Below are positions 10,385 to 20,052 of a stretch of DNA of 37,549 nt, piece after piece. Position numbers and translations under genes: made by a program. This stretch comes from Bacteroidales bacterium (lineage in GTDB: Bacteria; Bacteroidota; Bacteroidia; Bacteroidales; JAIORY01), in contig JAIORY010000231.1 of NCBI GenBank assembly GCA_021107915.1, forward strand, positions 1-37,549, written 5' to 3'. Positions within the stretch are counted from its first letter, which is position 1. Each line of letters begins with the position of its first letter. The notes beneath the pieces are model-generated. The model saw only the letters and a program-made list of their open reading frames with translations. It made no database searches and was not told where the DNA came from.

Positions 10385-10527
10385 TAGACACTAATTTTCA
10401 CTAAAAAGACTGACACTAATTTCACTAATTTTCACTAATTAATTTTATTATTACAATTCATTTTCAAACTTTTATTCGTGTTAATTCGTGCAATTTGTGT
10501 CTAAATTTAATTTGTGCAATTCGTGTC
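10385..10527. repeat. inverted repeat element upstream of ntpA
   Basis: The left arm gacactaatttcactaattt begins at 10412 and runs to 10440. The complementary right arm, attcgtgttaattcgtgcaa onwards, is at 10474-10501, with a second copy at 10509-10527 (aatttgtgcaattcgtgtc). It fills the 204-bp gap between the DUF2764 gene and ntpA. It belongs to the same family as 6491-6745. Confidence 0.8.
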
Positions 10528-10571
10528 TTTTTATAAGTTTACAATATGGATTAATTAGTTCACTTTAAGTG

Positions 10572-11444
10572 CTAATTAATTCTAATGTTTGTTTTTACGC
10601 TAAATTCCTCAGGAAATTTATAACTCATTTTTATATCATTTATCAATCTGTTAAAAAGTGCTTTCCCTGTTTCGTTATCAAGTTTTATCCAGCGTTCAAC
10701 TATATTTAATTTAATTACAAAGCTTAATATTTTTTCAATAGTAAAATAATTGAAGAACGTATGCTCGTCAAGGAATTGCCATTTTATATTGTCAAGAGCT
10801 TTTTCTTTTTCTGATATATCCATTTCGGATTCTGCGATCTGCAATATTTTTTCAATGTATGGAACTTCGTCTGCAAGTAAATCCGCTTTAGGACTACTCT
10901 TGATTAGAATTTCATACACTTCGTTTTTATCCTTAACGGGAATAAGTTGTTTTTCAATATCATAACCATATTTATGGCAATTTACAGCAGTTAAAATATT
11001 TTTTATATCCCTGTCGAACTTGAACCATTGCTCTAAAAAATCATTTTTCACTTGCAATGCGTACTCATAATATAAACTTTGCAATTCGTTTTCGCTACTC
11101 AAATTTGAATTTCCGGAAGCTTCAGTTTTAATATTGAAGATAAGTTGTTTCATATAATCAACAATATTTGTGGGTTCCTTAATTTGTTCCTCCAAATATT
11201 CTTCTGTATAATTCCCAAGAGTAATAAATTGGTTTTCTTGTTTTAAAAGCAGATTCAACAAATTATTATTATCATAATTCAGATAAAGTAATTCAGCCAA
11301 TTTATAATCAGATGAATGCAGTTGTTCCGCAAGTTCATTTTTAAACTCATGACTTGTTTCCCCGGGTTTGTTTCCGTCAATTATTATATCGGGAAGTCCT
11401 GCAACTAAACAGTAATAATTTCTTTTTAACATTGTTAAATCCAT
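10572..11444 (-). CDS. DUF2764 family V-type ATPase accessory protein
   Basis: The 290-aa product begins with the DUF2764 hallmark YYCLVAGLPDI (about 10-20) followed by an acidic, helix-rich body. In Bacteroidota V-type operons a DUF2764 gene sits between E and A, exactly as here. Its role is not proven. It occupies the place of subunit C, the connector between rotor stalk and membrane ring, so a C-like role is inferred. The ATG at 11444 is used. The 174-bp gap to ntpE holds a GC-rich palindrome. Confidence 0.88.
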   Translation of the reverse strand: MDLTMLKRNYYCLVAGLPDIIIDGNKPGETSHEFKNELAEQLHSSDYKLAELLYLNYDNNNLLNLLLKQENQFITLGNYTEEYLEEQIKEPTNIVDYMKQLIFNIKTEASGNSNLSSENELQSLYYEYALQVKNDFLEQWFKFDRDIKNILTAVNCHKYGYDIEKQLIPVKDKNEVYEILIKSSPKADLLADEVPYIEKILQIAESEMDISEKEKALDNIKWQFLDEHTFFNYFTIEKILSFVIKLNIVERWIKLDNETGKALFNRLINDIKMSYKFPEEFSVKTNIRIN

Positions 11445-11498
11445 AGATTATTTTGATAAAAAAATCAGCTATTCTACTACTTCTTAACAATTTTGCAA

Positions 11499-11516
11499 CC
11501 CCGATAGCTATCGGGG
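11499..11516. repeat. 18-bp perfect palindrome
   Basis: The sequence ccccgatagctatcgggg is self-complementary and lies between the V-type E and DUF2764 genes. A second short inverted repeat (caaactc and gagtttg) follows at about 11538-11555. They could be an RNA-processing or attenuation structure within the operon. No U-tract follows on the minus strand. Confidence 0.6.
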
Positions 11517-11618
11517 AAAGCTGTTTATACATACGCACAAACTCTTATGAGTTTGGAAGTAGTAATGCGGTACAAAACAAAACTATAAATTTTGCAATTT
11601 TGTTCCGTACAAGTATCA

Positions 11619-12230
11619 TTAATCAAAAATCATTTTTTTTGTTTTGTCTTTGAGATAATTTATAAAATAATTTTCAAAATCTTTATCAGTAAAACTTATA
11701 TAATAACTACCGTCTTTTGGTCCGATTTTAAAACCGCTTTTAATATTTGGTTCAAAGTTAATTTCAAGACCTGAATCCAAGAGTTCTTTTGCCTTATTAT
11801 TGAAAAAATCTGTAAGTTCTTTTTCTTCTTTTTGCGGAAGCAGCAAGCTGATATTAAATTCTTCCGGTTTTTGCGGGTTCCAGTTTTTAATAATTGTAAG
11901 GATAATATTTTTTACAAATCCCTCGTCTTTGAATGCATCCTTTACGGGAACTTCGACTTGTGCGGTTGTAATAAGTCCGGTAATTTGTTGTTTTAAGTTA
12001 CTGATAAATTGCCGGGCAGCCAAGCGTATTTCCGAATCTGCATTTTTTTTAAGCTCATCTGCTTGTTTTTGTGCTTGTTCAGCAATTTCTTTTTCTTTGT
12101 TTTTTGATGCATTAATAATATTATCAGCTTCTTTTTTTGCATTTGCAATAATCAGTTCGGCTTCCTTTTTTGCTTTTTCAACTCCTTCGTTGTATATTTT
12201 TTCTGTTAGTTCAAGAATTTTTTTTGTCAT
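11619..12230 (-). CDS. ntpE: V-type ATPase subunit E (peripheral stalk)
   Basis: The 203-aa product has a long N-terminal helix rich in K, E and A (about 1-95), matching the stator stalk helix of subunit E, and a mixed C-terminal head ending DGSYYISFTDKDFENYFINYLKDKTKK. It is the first gene of the V-type set, 85 bp after the antiporter. A TAATTTTG promoter-like box lies upstream, and an AGGAAA stretch sits at ribosome-binding distance from the ATG at 12230. Family identity is inferred mainly from architecture and gene order. Confidence 0.9.
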   Translation of the reverse strand: MTKKILELTEKIYNEGVEKAKKEAELIIANAKKEADNIINASKNKEKEIAEQAQKQADELKKNADSEIRLAARQFISNLKQQITGLITTAQVEVPVKDAFKDEGFVKNIILTIIKNWNPQKPEEFNISLLLPQKEEKELTDFFNNKAKELLDSGLEINFEPNIKSGFKIGPKDGSYYISFTDKDFENYFINYLKDKTKKMIFD

Positions 12231-12258
12231 GATAATTTCCTTTTTTAAAAAACGCTTG

Positions 12259-12266
12259 CAAAATTA
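12259..12266 (-). promoter_or_regulatory. candidate -7 box for the V-ATPase operon
   Basis: On the minus strand TAATTTTG matches the Bacteroidota sigma consensus TAnnTTTG and lies about 29 bases before the ntpE ATG, in the gap after the antiporter gene. No clear -33 TTG was found at ideal spacing. It suggests the V-type genes have their own promoter. Confidence 0.5.
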
Positions 12267-12315
12267 GTAAGTTTTTGCATTGTTTCTTTTATAATTGTTT
12301 CTTTTTTTTGATTTG

Positions 12316-13365
12316 TTAACCAACATTTATTACAGCCCAAACAATGTAAGCAACATAAAGCAGTATTAGAAACGCACCCATTTTTTTGCCTACAACCCAT
12401 TTGTTAATAATAAATAACCCAAACAAAACTGCCACGGAAGCCAAAAGAAACTGTACTGACATATTTAAATCATCAATATGCAGGCTGATATTCCCTCCGG
12501 TAATTAATATAATTAATAAAAAGGGCAACCCAAGTCCTATTAAAATATCAAATATATTCGATCCTATTACATTGCTGATAGCCATGCCGCCACGTCCTTG
12601 CTTAGAAACTACTACTGAAGAAATAAAATCAGGCACAGAAGTGCCGACTGCCAATACTGTAACTGCAATAACAGCCTCGGAAATATTTAAAATATGAGCT
12701 ATGCCTATAGCACTTTCTACAAGAACCCAACTTAATGCAGCTATAATTAAAATCGAAATAAAAAAGATAGCATAATATTTTTCAGGCTTTGGAAAAATTT
12801 TATCTAAAACAAAGTCGAACGGAGAAGTAATTTTTTTGACGAATTCCGATTTATCAATATTTTTTTTGACTTCTTGTTTTTCTTCATTCGGATCAACATA
12901 ATTGAACATTCTTCGCCAAAACACAACAACAATAATATATATAAGGTAAATACCAATAAATAACGCTGCATCTGTCCATTCTACTTTACCGTCTTTAAAT
13001 AAAAATATTAATAATAATATTGCAATTGCGTAAAAAACAAGGTCGCGGATAACTGCCTGCCAGGCAATCAGAGCTTTTCTTACAACTGCTATTGCACCTG
13101 TAATTGCCAAAATATTGAATAATGCTGAACCAACAATGTTGCCTATTCCAATAGCTTCATGGTTTCCTGGGCGCAAGACTGCAAAAAGGGCAATAAATAA
13201 TTCAGGTGCGCTGGAGCCAGCTGCCATTAAAGTTGCCCCAGCTGCATCAGATGACATTTTTAGTTTCGCTGCAATTTTATCCAGCGAGTCCACAAAATAT
13301 CTTTCAATAACTTTTGCTAAAAGATAAAACGACAGAAGCAAAACAATGATCAACAATATAAGCAT
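12316..13365 (-). CDS. Na+/Ca2+ exchanger family antiporter (CaCA, NCKX/YrbG-like)
   Basis: The 349-aa integral membrane protein has about ten transmembrane helices and two internally homologous alpha repeats. Alpha-1 carries AAGSSAPELF (48-57) and GSALFNIL (79-86). Alpha-2 carries GTSVPDF (241-247) and GSNIFDI (268-274). A short charged loop (about 151-190) separates the halves. The AGSSAPE form and the PKPEKYYAIFFIS run resemble K+-dependent exchangers. It lies between atpB and the V-type genes, inside the right copy of the 55-bp inverted repeat, and may use the Na+ gradient made by the neighbouring V-type pump. That link is inference. Confidence 0.92.
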   Translation of the reverse strand: MLILLIIVLLLSFYLLAKVIERYFVDSLDKIAAKLKMSSDAAGATLMAAGSSAPELFIALFAVLRPGNHEAIGIGNIVGSALFNILAITGAIAVVRKALIAWQAVIRDLVFYAIAILLLIFLFKDGKVEWTDAALFIGIYLIYIIVVVFWRRMFNYVDPNEEKQEVKKNIDKSEFVKKITSPFDFVLDKIFPKPEKYYAIFFISILIIAALSWVLVESAIGIAHILNISEAVIAVTVLAVGTSVPDFISSVVVSKQGRGGMAISNVIGSNIFDILIGLGLPFLLIILITGGNISLHIDDLNMSVQFLLASVAVLFGLFIINKWVVGKKMGAFLILLYVAYIVWAVINVG

Positions 13366-13371
13366 AATTAT

Positions 13372-13426
13372 AATTTAAGATTTAAGAATTCAGATTTAAA
13401 ATTTAAAATCATAAATCTAAAATTTT
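13372..13426 (-). repeat. right copy of 55-bp inverted repeat bracketing the V-ATPase block
   Basis: Its reverse complement matches 3301-3355 at 54 of 55 positions. It lies between the antiporter start and the atpB stop. The 11-mer tttatagaccg at 13438-13448, just outside it, repeats 3369-3379 in direct orientation. Together the two copies enclose the antiporter and all seven V-type operon genes. Confidence 0.85.
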
Positions 13427-13455
13427 AACTTTCAGACTTTATAGACCGACTCTAA

Positions 13456-14601
13456 TCAATGATGTTCTTCTGTTGCCATTCCGATATAAAGTGCTGATAA
13501 TAATGTAAAAACATAAGCCTGAATAAGAGCAACAAGCAATTCGAGAAAACCCATGAAAATAGCAAAAGCCACAGATAATACCGAAACACCATATCCTAAT
13601 ACCGGATTTATATTTCCGAAAATAAAAATCAGGCTAATAAAACCCAAAACAATTATATGTCCGGCTGTAATATTAGCAAAAAGTCGCACCATTAATACAA
13701 AAGGTTTTGTAACTAATCCCATAATTTCAACGATAGGCATTAATGGAATAGGGATTTTTAACCACCATGGAACCCCCGGAGTATTAACAATATGTTTCCA
13801 GTAATTTCTGTTTCCGCTAACTGCTGTAATAATAAAAGTAAAAACAGCTAAAACCCCCGTTACGGCTATATTACCTGTAATATTTGCTCCTCCGGGAAAA
13901 AATGGAACTAATCCAAGTAAGTTATTTAGAAAGATGAAAAAAAACAGGGTGAGTAAATACGGCATAAATTTTTCGTATTTTTTTTCACCGATTGCCGGTT
14001 TTACAACATCATCCCTGATAAAAAGAATTATTGGTTCAAGTAATGATTGCAGTCCTTTTGGTGCTTTACCTTTTCTTTTGGTATATGTTCGGGCAATCGA
14101 AATAAACATCCAGCAAATGAGTACCATGCTGATTAATATCGCAAAAACATTTTTAGTGATTGATAGATCCAAAGGCAGGTTAGGATCAATAACTCCGGCT
14201 TCGTCAATACGAACAATTTTACCTTTATATTCTCCATCAGACATTAATTTGTATCCTTTGTATGAATCGTGTCCGTGATGAAATTTACTTGACCAAAAAG
14301 TTACTATCGTTCCATTATCAATTAAAATAATAGGTAAAGGTATTGAAACATGAGTATGTCCATAAGTTAAAATATGCCATTCATGCGAATCAACTATGTG
14401 ACTAATGATTTCTTTCCCAGCTTTAAATTCTGATTTTTCTACTTCTTCTTCCCAGCTTTCAGCATGTTCTTTGTTTTCGTTTACCGGAGAATTATTTGTA
14501 TGTTGTGCATTGATAAATTGGATCTGAAAAACACACAAAAGAAAAGCTAAAAATAAAATCCTGAAAACATTTATTTTATTATGTTTGATCGTACTTTTCA
14601 T
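13456..14601 (-). CDS. atpB: F-type ATP synthase, F0 subunit a
   Basis: The 381-aa product starts with a signal-like hydrophobic segment (about 10-32), followed by a histidine-rich exported domain of about 110 residues usual for Bacteroidota AtpB. The a-subunit membrane domain follows, with about five to six transmembrane helices. The essential channel arginine is R306 in LMVRLFANITAGH. The start is ATG at 14601. The next F-type gene, atpE, is over 10 kb downstream because the antiporter and V-type operon lie between. Identification is secure. Confidence 0.97.
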   Translation of the reverse strand: MKSTIKHNKINVFRILFLAFLLCVFQIQFINAQHTNNSPVNENKEHAESWEEEVEKSEFKAGKEIISHIVDSHEWHILTYGHTHVSIPLPIILIDNGTIVTFWSSKFHHGHDSYKGYKLMSDGEYKGKIVRIDEAGVIDPNLPLDLSITKNVFAILISMVLICWMFISIARTYTKRKGKAPKGLQSLLEPIILFIRDDVVKPAIGEKKYEKFMPYLLTLFFFIFLNNLLGLVPFFPGGANITGNIAVTGVLAVFTFIITAVSGNRNYWKHIVNTPGVPWWLKIPIPLMPIVEIMGLVTKPFVLMVRLFANITAGHIIVLGFISLIFIFGNINPVLGYGVSVLSVAFAIFMGFLELLVALIQAYVFTLLSALYIGMATEEHH

Positions 14602-14801
14602 TTACTTTAGAATATAATTTTTCAAAATGCAATTTTACAAAAAATTAATGAAATCAATTTCTTAATTCTGAAAAAATCAAAAAAAGAAATTGCAATTGAC
14701 AAAAAAAAATCTTATTTTCACAAAAAATATGTAACAACACTATTTTGACCAGCGTAAAACTATTTAATATCATAATTTTCAAAAAAGAAAGGGAGCATTT
14801 T

Positions 14802-15311
14802 ATGAAAAAATTTATTTTATTATTATTTACAGTATTCTTTATCGGACTTACCGGATGTAATGAGTGTGAAAAAAAAGAACCTGCAATTAATCTTGAAGAG
14901 GAAAAACTCCAAATTGAAAATATTCTCGATCAGTATGTTATTGCCAATGAAAATAAGGATTTAAGTATTATTGAAAAAATATGGGCAAATGAAGATGATA
15001 TTGTTTTAATTGGAACCGATAGCGATGAAAAGTTAATAGGTTGGAAGCAAATTAAAAATGCAATCCAGCATCAGTTCAAATCATTTGAAGATGTTTATAT
15101 TTCGGTTTCCGAGCAAATGATATTTGTAAATGAGACAGGAAATACAGCATGGTTTTCCGAAATACTCAGTTATAATTTTATTTATAATGGAGAGGCTATG
15201 AGTTTTGAAGGAATAAGATTTACCGGAGTTCTTGAAAAATCTACTGATTGGGAAATTGTTCAGGGACATTTATCAATTCCTGCAGAAGTTGATATTGAAA
15301 CTAATAAATAA
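14802..15311 (+). CDS. NTF2/SnoaL-like lipoprotein
   Basis: The 169-aa product starts at the ATG 14802, supported by GGGAG at 14791-14795 and by the lipoprotein signal ending LTGC (Cys at about residue 19). The rest fits an NTF2/SnoaL (DUF4440-like) fold: an N-terminal helix LQIENILDQYVIANENKDLS, the WANEDDIVLIGTDSDE strand region, and a C-terminal sheet with AWFSEILSYNF. Such proteins are exported small-molecule binding or enzyme-like domains of varied function, and none is assigned here. It runs opposite to the atp genes and ends at a strong terminator. Confidence 0.75.
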   Translation: MKKFILLLFTVFFIGLTGCNECEKKEPAINLEEEKLQIENILDQYVIANENKDLSIIEKIWANEDDIVLIGTDSDEKLIGWKQIKNAIQHQFKSFEDVYISVSEQMIFVNETGNTAWFSEILSYNFIYNGEAMSFEGIRFTGVLEKSTDWEIVQGHLSIPAEVDIETNK

Positions 15312-15347
15312 ATAAACAACCAAATTATTAACCAAAACCAAATTATC

Positions 15348-15378
15348 AGACCGGACGATTTTTTCGTTCGGTCTTTTT
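15348..15378 (+). terminator. rho-independent terminator after the NTF2-like gene
   Basis: The hairpin arms agaccggacga (15348-15358) and tcgttcggtct (about 15364-15374), with one mismatch and a short T-rich loop, are followed by a run of T. It is the clearest intrinsic terminator in the window. It separates the NTF2-like gene from the TPR gene. Confidence 0.8.
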
Positions 15379-15463
15379 AATGATCAAATGTTATTATTCA
15401 ATTTTGTTGGAGGATTTTTCTATAAAAAAATTAAAACTTAAATTTGCAAAAAAAATTAAAAAA

Positions 15464-16297
15464 ATGAAAGCAATATTTTATTTTATTATAGCAATTCTCG
15501 TATTAGTTTCATGTTCGTCGGGTGAAGATAAAAAAGAAAAATCGGGCAAGGAAATGATTTTAAATAAACAAATATCTCCTGAATCGAAATCAGTTAATAA
15601 TCAAGAGAAAACAATTGTGCCGGATTCCATTTCCGGATTCCAAAAAGAAGATTCTTTAGTAAAAAAAGAGCCACAAACCTCTGAACCAAAACTTACGTCA
15701 AGTAATAAAATGAAGATGATACCTACTAAGGAAAGATTAAATACTGATAAACTTGTCATGAAATATATCAGAAAAGGATTGTTTTATTACCAAAATAAGA
15801 ATTTTGAACAGGGTATTGAAGAATTTGAAATGGTTATAAAATTAAAACCCGGTGATGCAAAGGCATTTTATCATATAGGTATGGGAAAATATAGACTAAA
15901 CGATTATTATGGTGCTTTGGAAGCTTTTTCTGCATCTTCAGGCTTAAATCCTCAGGACACAGTTTCATTGATATATGCGGGTCTTTCGAAGTTTTATCTT
16001 GAAGATTATTATGGAGCAATCAGATATTATGATAAAGCAATTGATCAAAACCCGGATTATGAATATGCATATTTTAATCGTGGGATTGCTAATGGGAAAG
16101 TTGAAAATTATGAAAGAGCAATTACTGATTTTAACAGAGCAATAGAATTGAAATCGAATTATTTTGAAGCGTATAATAATCGCGGAAATGCATATTATTA
16201 TTTAAAGCAAAAAGAACATGCCTGTGCCGACTGGGAAAAAGCAAAAGAATTAGGTGCTAAGGGTATTGATGAAATTTTAGAAAAACTTTGTAAATAA
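15464..16297 (+). CDS. TPR-repeat lipoprotein
   Basis: The 277-aa product from the ATG at 15464 begins MKAIFYFIIAILVLVSC, a lipoprotein signal with Cys at residue 17. A low-complexity K/S/E/P linker (about 20-95) is followed by about five tetratricopeptide repeats (about 100-270), for example FNRGIANGKVENYERAITDF and AYNNRGNAYYYLKQKEHACA. It is probably an outer-membrane-anchored protein-interaction scaffold in the periplasm. An in-frame ATG at 15380 exists, but it falls at the T-tract of the preceding terminator and gives no signal peptide. No specific function can be read from the neighbours. Confidence 0.82.
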   Translation: MKAIFYFIIAILVLVSCSSGEDKKEKSGKEMILNKQISPESKSVNNQEKTIVPDSISGFQKEDSLVKKEPQTSEPKLTSSNKMKMIPTKERLNTDKLVMKYIRKGLFYYQNKNFEQGIEEFEMVIKLKPGDAKAFYHIGMGKYRLNDYYGALEAFSASSGLNPQDTVSLIYAGLSKFYLEDYYGAIRYYDKAIDQNPDYEYAYFNRGIANGKVENYERAITDFNRAIELKSNYFEAYNNRGNAYYYLKQKEHACADWEKAKELGAKGIDEILEKLCK

Positions 16298-16309
16298 ATT
16301 ACAAAGTTT
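16283..16309. terminator. possible bidirectional terminator hairpin
   Basis: Perfect 9-bp arms aaactttgt (16283-16291) and acaaagttt (16301-16309) span the stop codon of the TPR gene, between it and the convergent small gene at 16334. The stem is AT-rich and therefore weak. Confidence 0.4.
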
Positions 16310-16333
16310 ATCGAAAAACCTTAATATACTTGT

Positions 16334-16660
16334 TTAAGACAAAGTCCCTGAAATTGTAGCTAAAGCATAATCGCCTGATTTTGATGTCTCATTAATAATT
16401 TCCCCGTCGTAGAAAACAGAAAGTTCTATAATAGCATTTCTGTTATTGGCCTGAGCAGAGGCATAATAATAATCGCCGGGTTTTCCAACAAATGACTTTG
16501 TCCACCCGTTTTTTACTTCCGGTTTTTGGATTGTTTGTTTTTTAAAATCCTTAAATGTGATGTTGTAGCTATTAGCAGTTCCACCTAATACATATTTGAC
16601 AGTTCCAGGAAGATCCTTTTTCTTAAAAATTGAAGCGAGAAAACTAAATATATTTGCCAT
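16334..16660 (-). CDS. small MmpS-like beta-sandwich protein
   Basis: The 108-aa product has a short hydrophobic N-terminus (NIFSFLASIF) and then a beta-rich body, VKYVLGGTANSYNITFKDF, with a KSFVGKPGDYYYASAQ segment. That pattern (VTGTA.S..ITY... W.KSF..K.GD..YLSAQ) resembles small MmpS-like or secreted beta-sandwich proteins. The call is from pattern memory, with no known substrate. In Bacteroidota a hypothetical gene often lies between atpC and atpB, and this one occupies that place, but it is not an atp subunit. The start is ATG at 16660. Confidence 0.55.
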   Translation of the reverse strand: MANIFSFLASIFKKKDLPGTVKYVLGGTANSYNITFKDFKKQTIQKPEVKNGWTKSFVGKPGDYYYASAQANNRNAIIELSVFYDGEIINETSKSGDYALATISGTLS

Positions 16661-16932
16661 AATAATTTTTTTTCAAATATAAATAATTAATAATTAAAAA
16701 GCAAATAATCAGTATAAAAATAATAATGAAAATATAGGAAAGAATGAAAATAAGGGGAATAATAGAAATATGGAAAAAGAATGGAAATATATAAAACTTA
16801 TACCTTTATACCCCTATTTCCCTATAACTACAGGGTGTCCGTCCAAACGAATTCCTTTCAGTCATATGAATACCATTTTAAAAATTTATTGAGGTTTTTG
16901 ATCTATTAGAAAATTATATTTTTTTTATAAAT

Positions 16933-17169
16933 TTACTCTGCTAAAACAAGAACTTTATTATTTAATACTTCAACTACACCTCCACTGACTTCAAAGAATT
17001 GTGTTTTTTTATTTTTGTCAGAAACTTTTATTTTGCCTTTTTTCAAAACTGAGATCAAGGGAGCGTGATTATTCAAAATTTCAAAAAGCCCGTCAACTCC
17101 GGGTAATTGAACTAAATTTACCTCTCCTTCAAAAATTGTTTTGTCCGGTGTAATAATTTCGATTCGCAT
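16933..17169 (-). CDS. atpC: F-type ATP synthase, subunit epsilon (short form)
   Basis: The 78-aa product is the N-terminal beta-sandwich of epsilon only (MRIEIITPDKTIFEGEV... GLFEILNNHAPLISVLKKG... FEVSGGVVEVLNNKV). The C-terminal two-helix domain that inhibits ATP hydrolysis in other bacteria is absent. Short epsilon is common in Bacteroidota. It lies downstream of atpD on the same strand, with a 147-bp gap containing a large inverted repeat. The start is ATG at 17169. Confidence 0.95.
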   Translation of the reverse strand: MRIEIITPDKTIFEGEVNLVQLPGVDGLFEILNNHAPLISVLKKGKIKVSDKNKKTQFFEVSGGVVEVLNNKVLVLAE

Positions 17170-17219
17170 TTTTATAAAAAAATTAGGTTTTGTGTGAAAT
17201 ATAGTGGGTAATCAAATTT

Positions 17220-17281
17220 GCCACAGATTCACAGATTATAAAATTAATTTTTTTGTAATTAATAATCTGTGAATCTGTGGC
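17220..17281. repeat. perfect-arm inverted repeat between atpD and atpC
   Basis: The arms gccacagattcacagattat (17220-17239) and its complement (17262-17281) flank an AT-rich loop that itself pairs in part (aattaat...taattaat). It could fold into a long stem in the atpD-atpC transcript. No U-tract follows on the minus strand, so attenuation or RNA protection are both possible. The word cacagattcacagatt resembles other dispersed intergenic repeats of Bacteroidota. Confidence 0.8.
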
Positions 17282-17316
17282 TTTTTATTTTTTTCCCACA
17301 TCAAATCAAAAATAAT

Positions 17317-18885
<1,569 letters not shown>

Positions 18886-18982
18886 TTAAAATTTAAAATT
18901 TATAGAATTATTTGCGAAGTGTAGCTCTTTCTTGCGAAGCAGGAGAAATGTCTGAAAGGCAGAGGAGTAAATGAATAATCCT

Positions 18983-19579
18983 TTATTTTTTAAAAAAACT
19001 TCTTTGAAAAAAGATCAAAATAAAAACGCCGATAGTGATTGCAGAATCTGCAATATTAAAAACAGGGCGGAAGAAAATAAATCTTTCGGAACCCCAGAAC
19101 GGAAGCCAGTCAGGGAATGTTCCTTTTAATACAGGGAAATAGAACATATCAACAACTCTTCCGTGAAGAAAAGTTCCGTACCCTCCATCTTCGGGTATAA
19201 ATGATGCTACCTGATGGAAATTACTTTCGCTGAATAATAATCCGTAAAAAGCACTATCAATAATATTTCCCAAAGCTCCTGCAAAAATCAGGGATAGACT
19301 GATGATAAGCCCTGTACTATGCTTTTTCTGAGAAATTTTATAAATATAAATCCCGATTGCAATTACGGCGAGTATCCTGAAAATACTTAGAAAAAGTTTA
19401 CCGAATTCTCCGGCAAACTGAAACCCAAATGCCATTCCGTAATTTTCGGTGAAATGCAGAATAAACCAATCACCCATAACATGAGTTTCCTGTCCAAGAA
19501 ACATAGTAGTTTTTATCCAAAACTTTAATGTCTGGTCGAGGATTAAAACCAGAAGTATTATAATGGCAGATTTCTTCAA
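18983..19579 (-). CDS. lspA: lipoprotein signal peptidase (signal peptidase II)
   Basis: The 198-aa polytopic membrane protease cleaves prolipoprotein signal peptides after lipidation. Four hydrophobic helices are visible. Catalytic Asp-containing motifs are GALGNIIDSAFYG and FNIADSAITIG, with the connecting GRVVDMFYFPV. NIIDS differs from the commoner NLIDR. The product is longer than the usual 160-170 aa because of an insert around the SNFHQVASFIPEDGGYG loop, which is usual in Bacteroidota. The start is TTG at 19579: a stop codon lies two codons upstream and no ATG precedes the first membrane helix. It follows the DksA-type gene by 34 bp. Confidence 0.95.
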   Translation of the reverse strand: MKKSAIIILLVLILDQTLKFWIKTTMFLGQETHVMGDWFILHFTENYGMAFGFQFAGEFGKLFLSIFRILAVIAIGIYIYKISQKKHSTGLIISLSLIFAGALGNIIDSAFYGLLFSESNFHQVASFIPEDGGYGTFLHGRVVDMFYFPVLKGTFPDWLPFWGSERFIFFRPVFNIADSAITIGVFILIFFQRSFFKK

Positions 19580-19613
19580 AATTTATTACGATAAAAATTA
19601 ATGAAAAACGAAA

Positions 19614-20012
19614 TTAATCGTATTGTTTGTTTTTTGCAGCAATGCTCAAAGTAGCATGAGGTACACTTCTTAATCTTTCTTTTGAAATAAGATTTCCGGT
19701 AGCTCTGCAAACTCCATACGAACCGTTTTCGATTCTAATAAGAGCATTTTCGAGGTTTGTAATAAATTTTTGCTGACGGGCAGCTAATTTACTGTTTTCC
19801 TCTTTCGAGAGAACCTGATATCCTTCTTCCAAAACTTTAAAAGTTGGAGAGGTGTCATTGGTTCCATGCTCATTATTGTTGGTATAAGCATCTGTTAACA
19901 TTTTAAGATCGCGGCGTGCTTTTTCAAGTTTATTCAGGATGAGATCCTTAAATTCCTGTAACTCTTCAATAGAGTATTTTGTTTTTTTTATTCCCGTTTT
20001 AGTGTCTTTCAT
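19614..20012 (-). CDS. TraR/DksA family regulator-like protein
   Basis: The 132-aa product has a helical N-terminal hairpin (EELQEFKDLILNKLEKARRD) and the DksA-type C-terminal segment ENGSYGVCRATGNLISKERL. Only one of the four zinc-finger cysteines remains, as is common for Bacteroidota members of this family, so zinc binding of the classical kind is unlikely. DksA proteins act through the RNA polymerase secondary channel, and that role is assumed by homology only. It lies between ileS (40-bp gap) and lspA (34-bp gap), a conserved trio in Bacteroidota. Confidence 0.9.
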   Translation of the reverse strand: MKDTKTGIKKTKYSIEELQEFKDLILNKLEKARRDLKMLTDAYTNNNEHGTNDTSPTFKVLEEGYQVLSKEENSKLAARQQKFITNLENALIRIENGSYGVCRATGNLISKERLRSVPHATLSIAAKNKQYD

Positions 20013-20052
20013 AACTCATTCTTTTAGTAAGAAACGAAATATTTGAGTAATA

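Noticed and set aside
11800-12267. Plus-strand 155-codon frame opposite ntpE
   Set aside because: The composition is a Ser/Phe-rich antisense shadow of the Lys/Glu-rich coiled coil of subunit E. It has no start signals.
15380-15463. Longer N-terminus of the TPR lipoprotein from ATG 15380
   Set aside because: It would start in the T-tract of the preceding terminator and bury the lipoprotein signal behind 28 basic residues.
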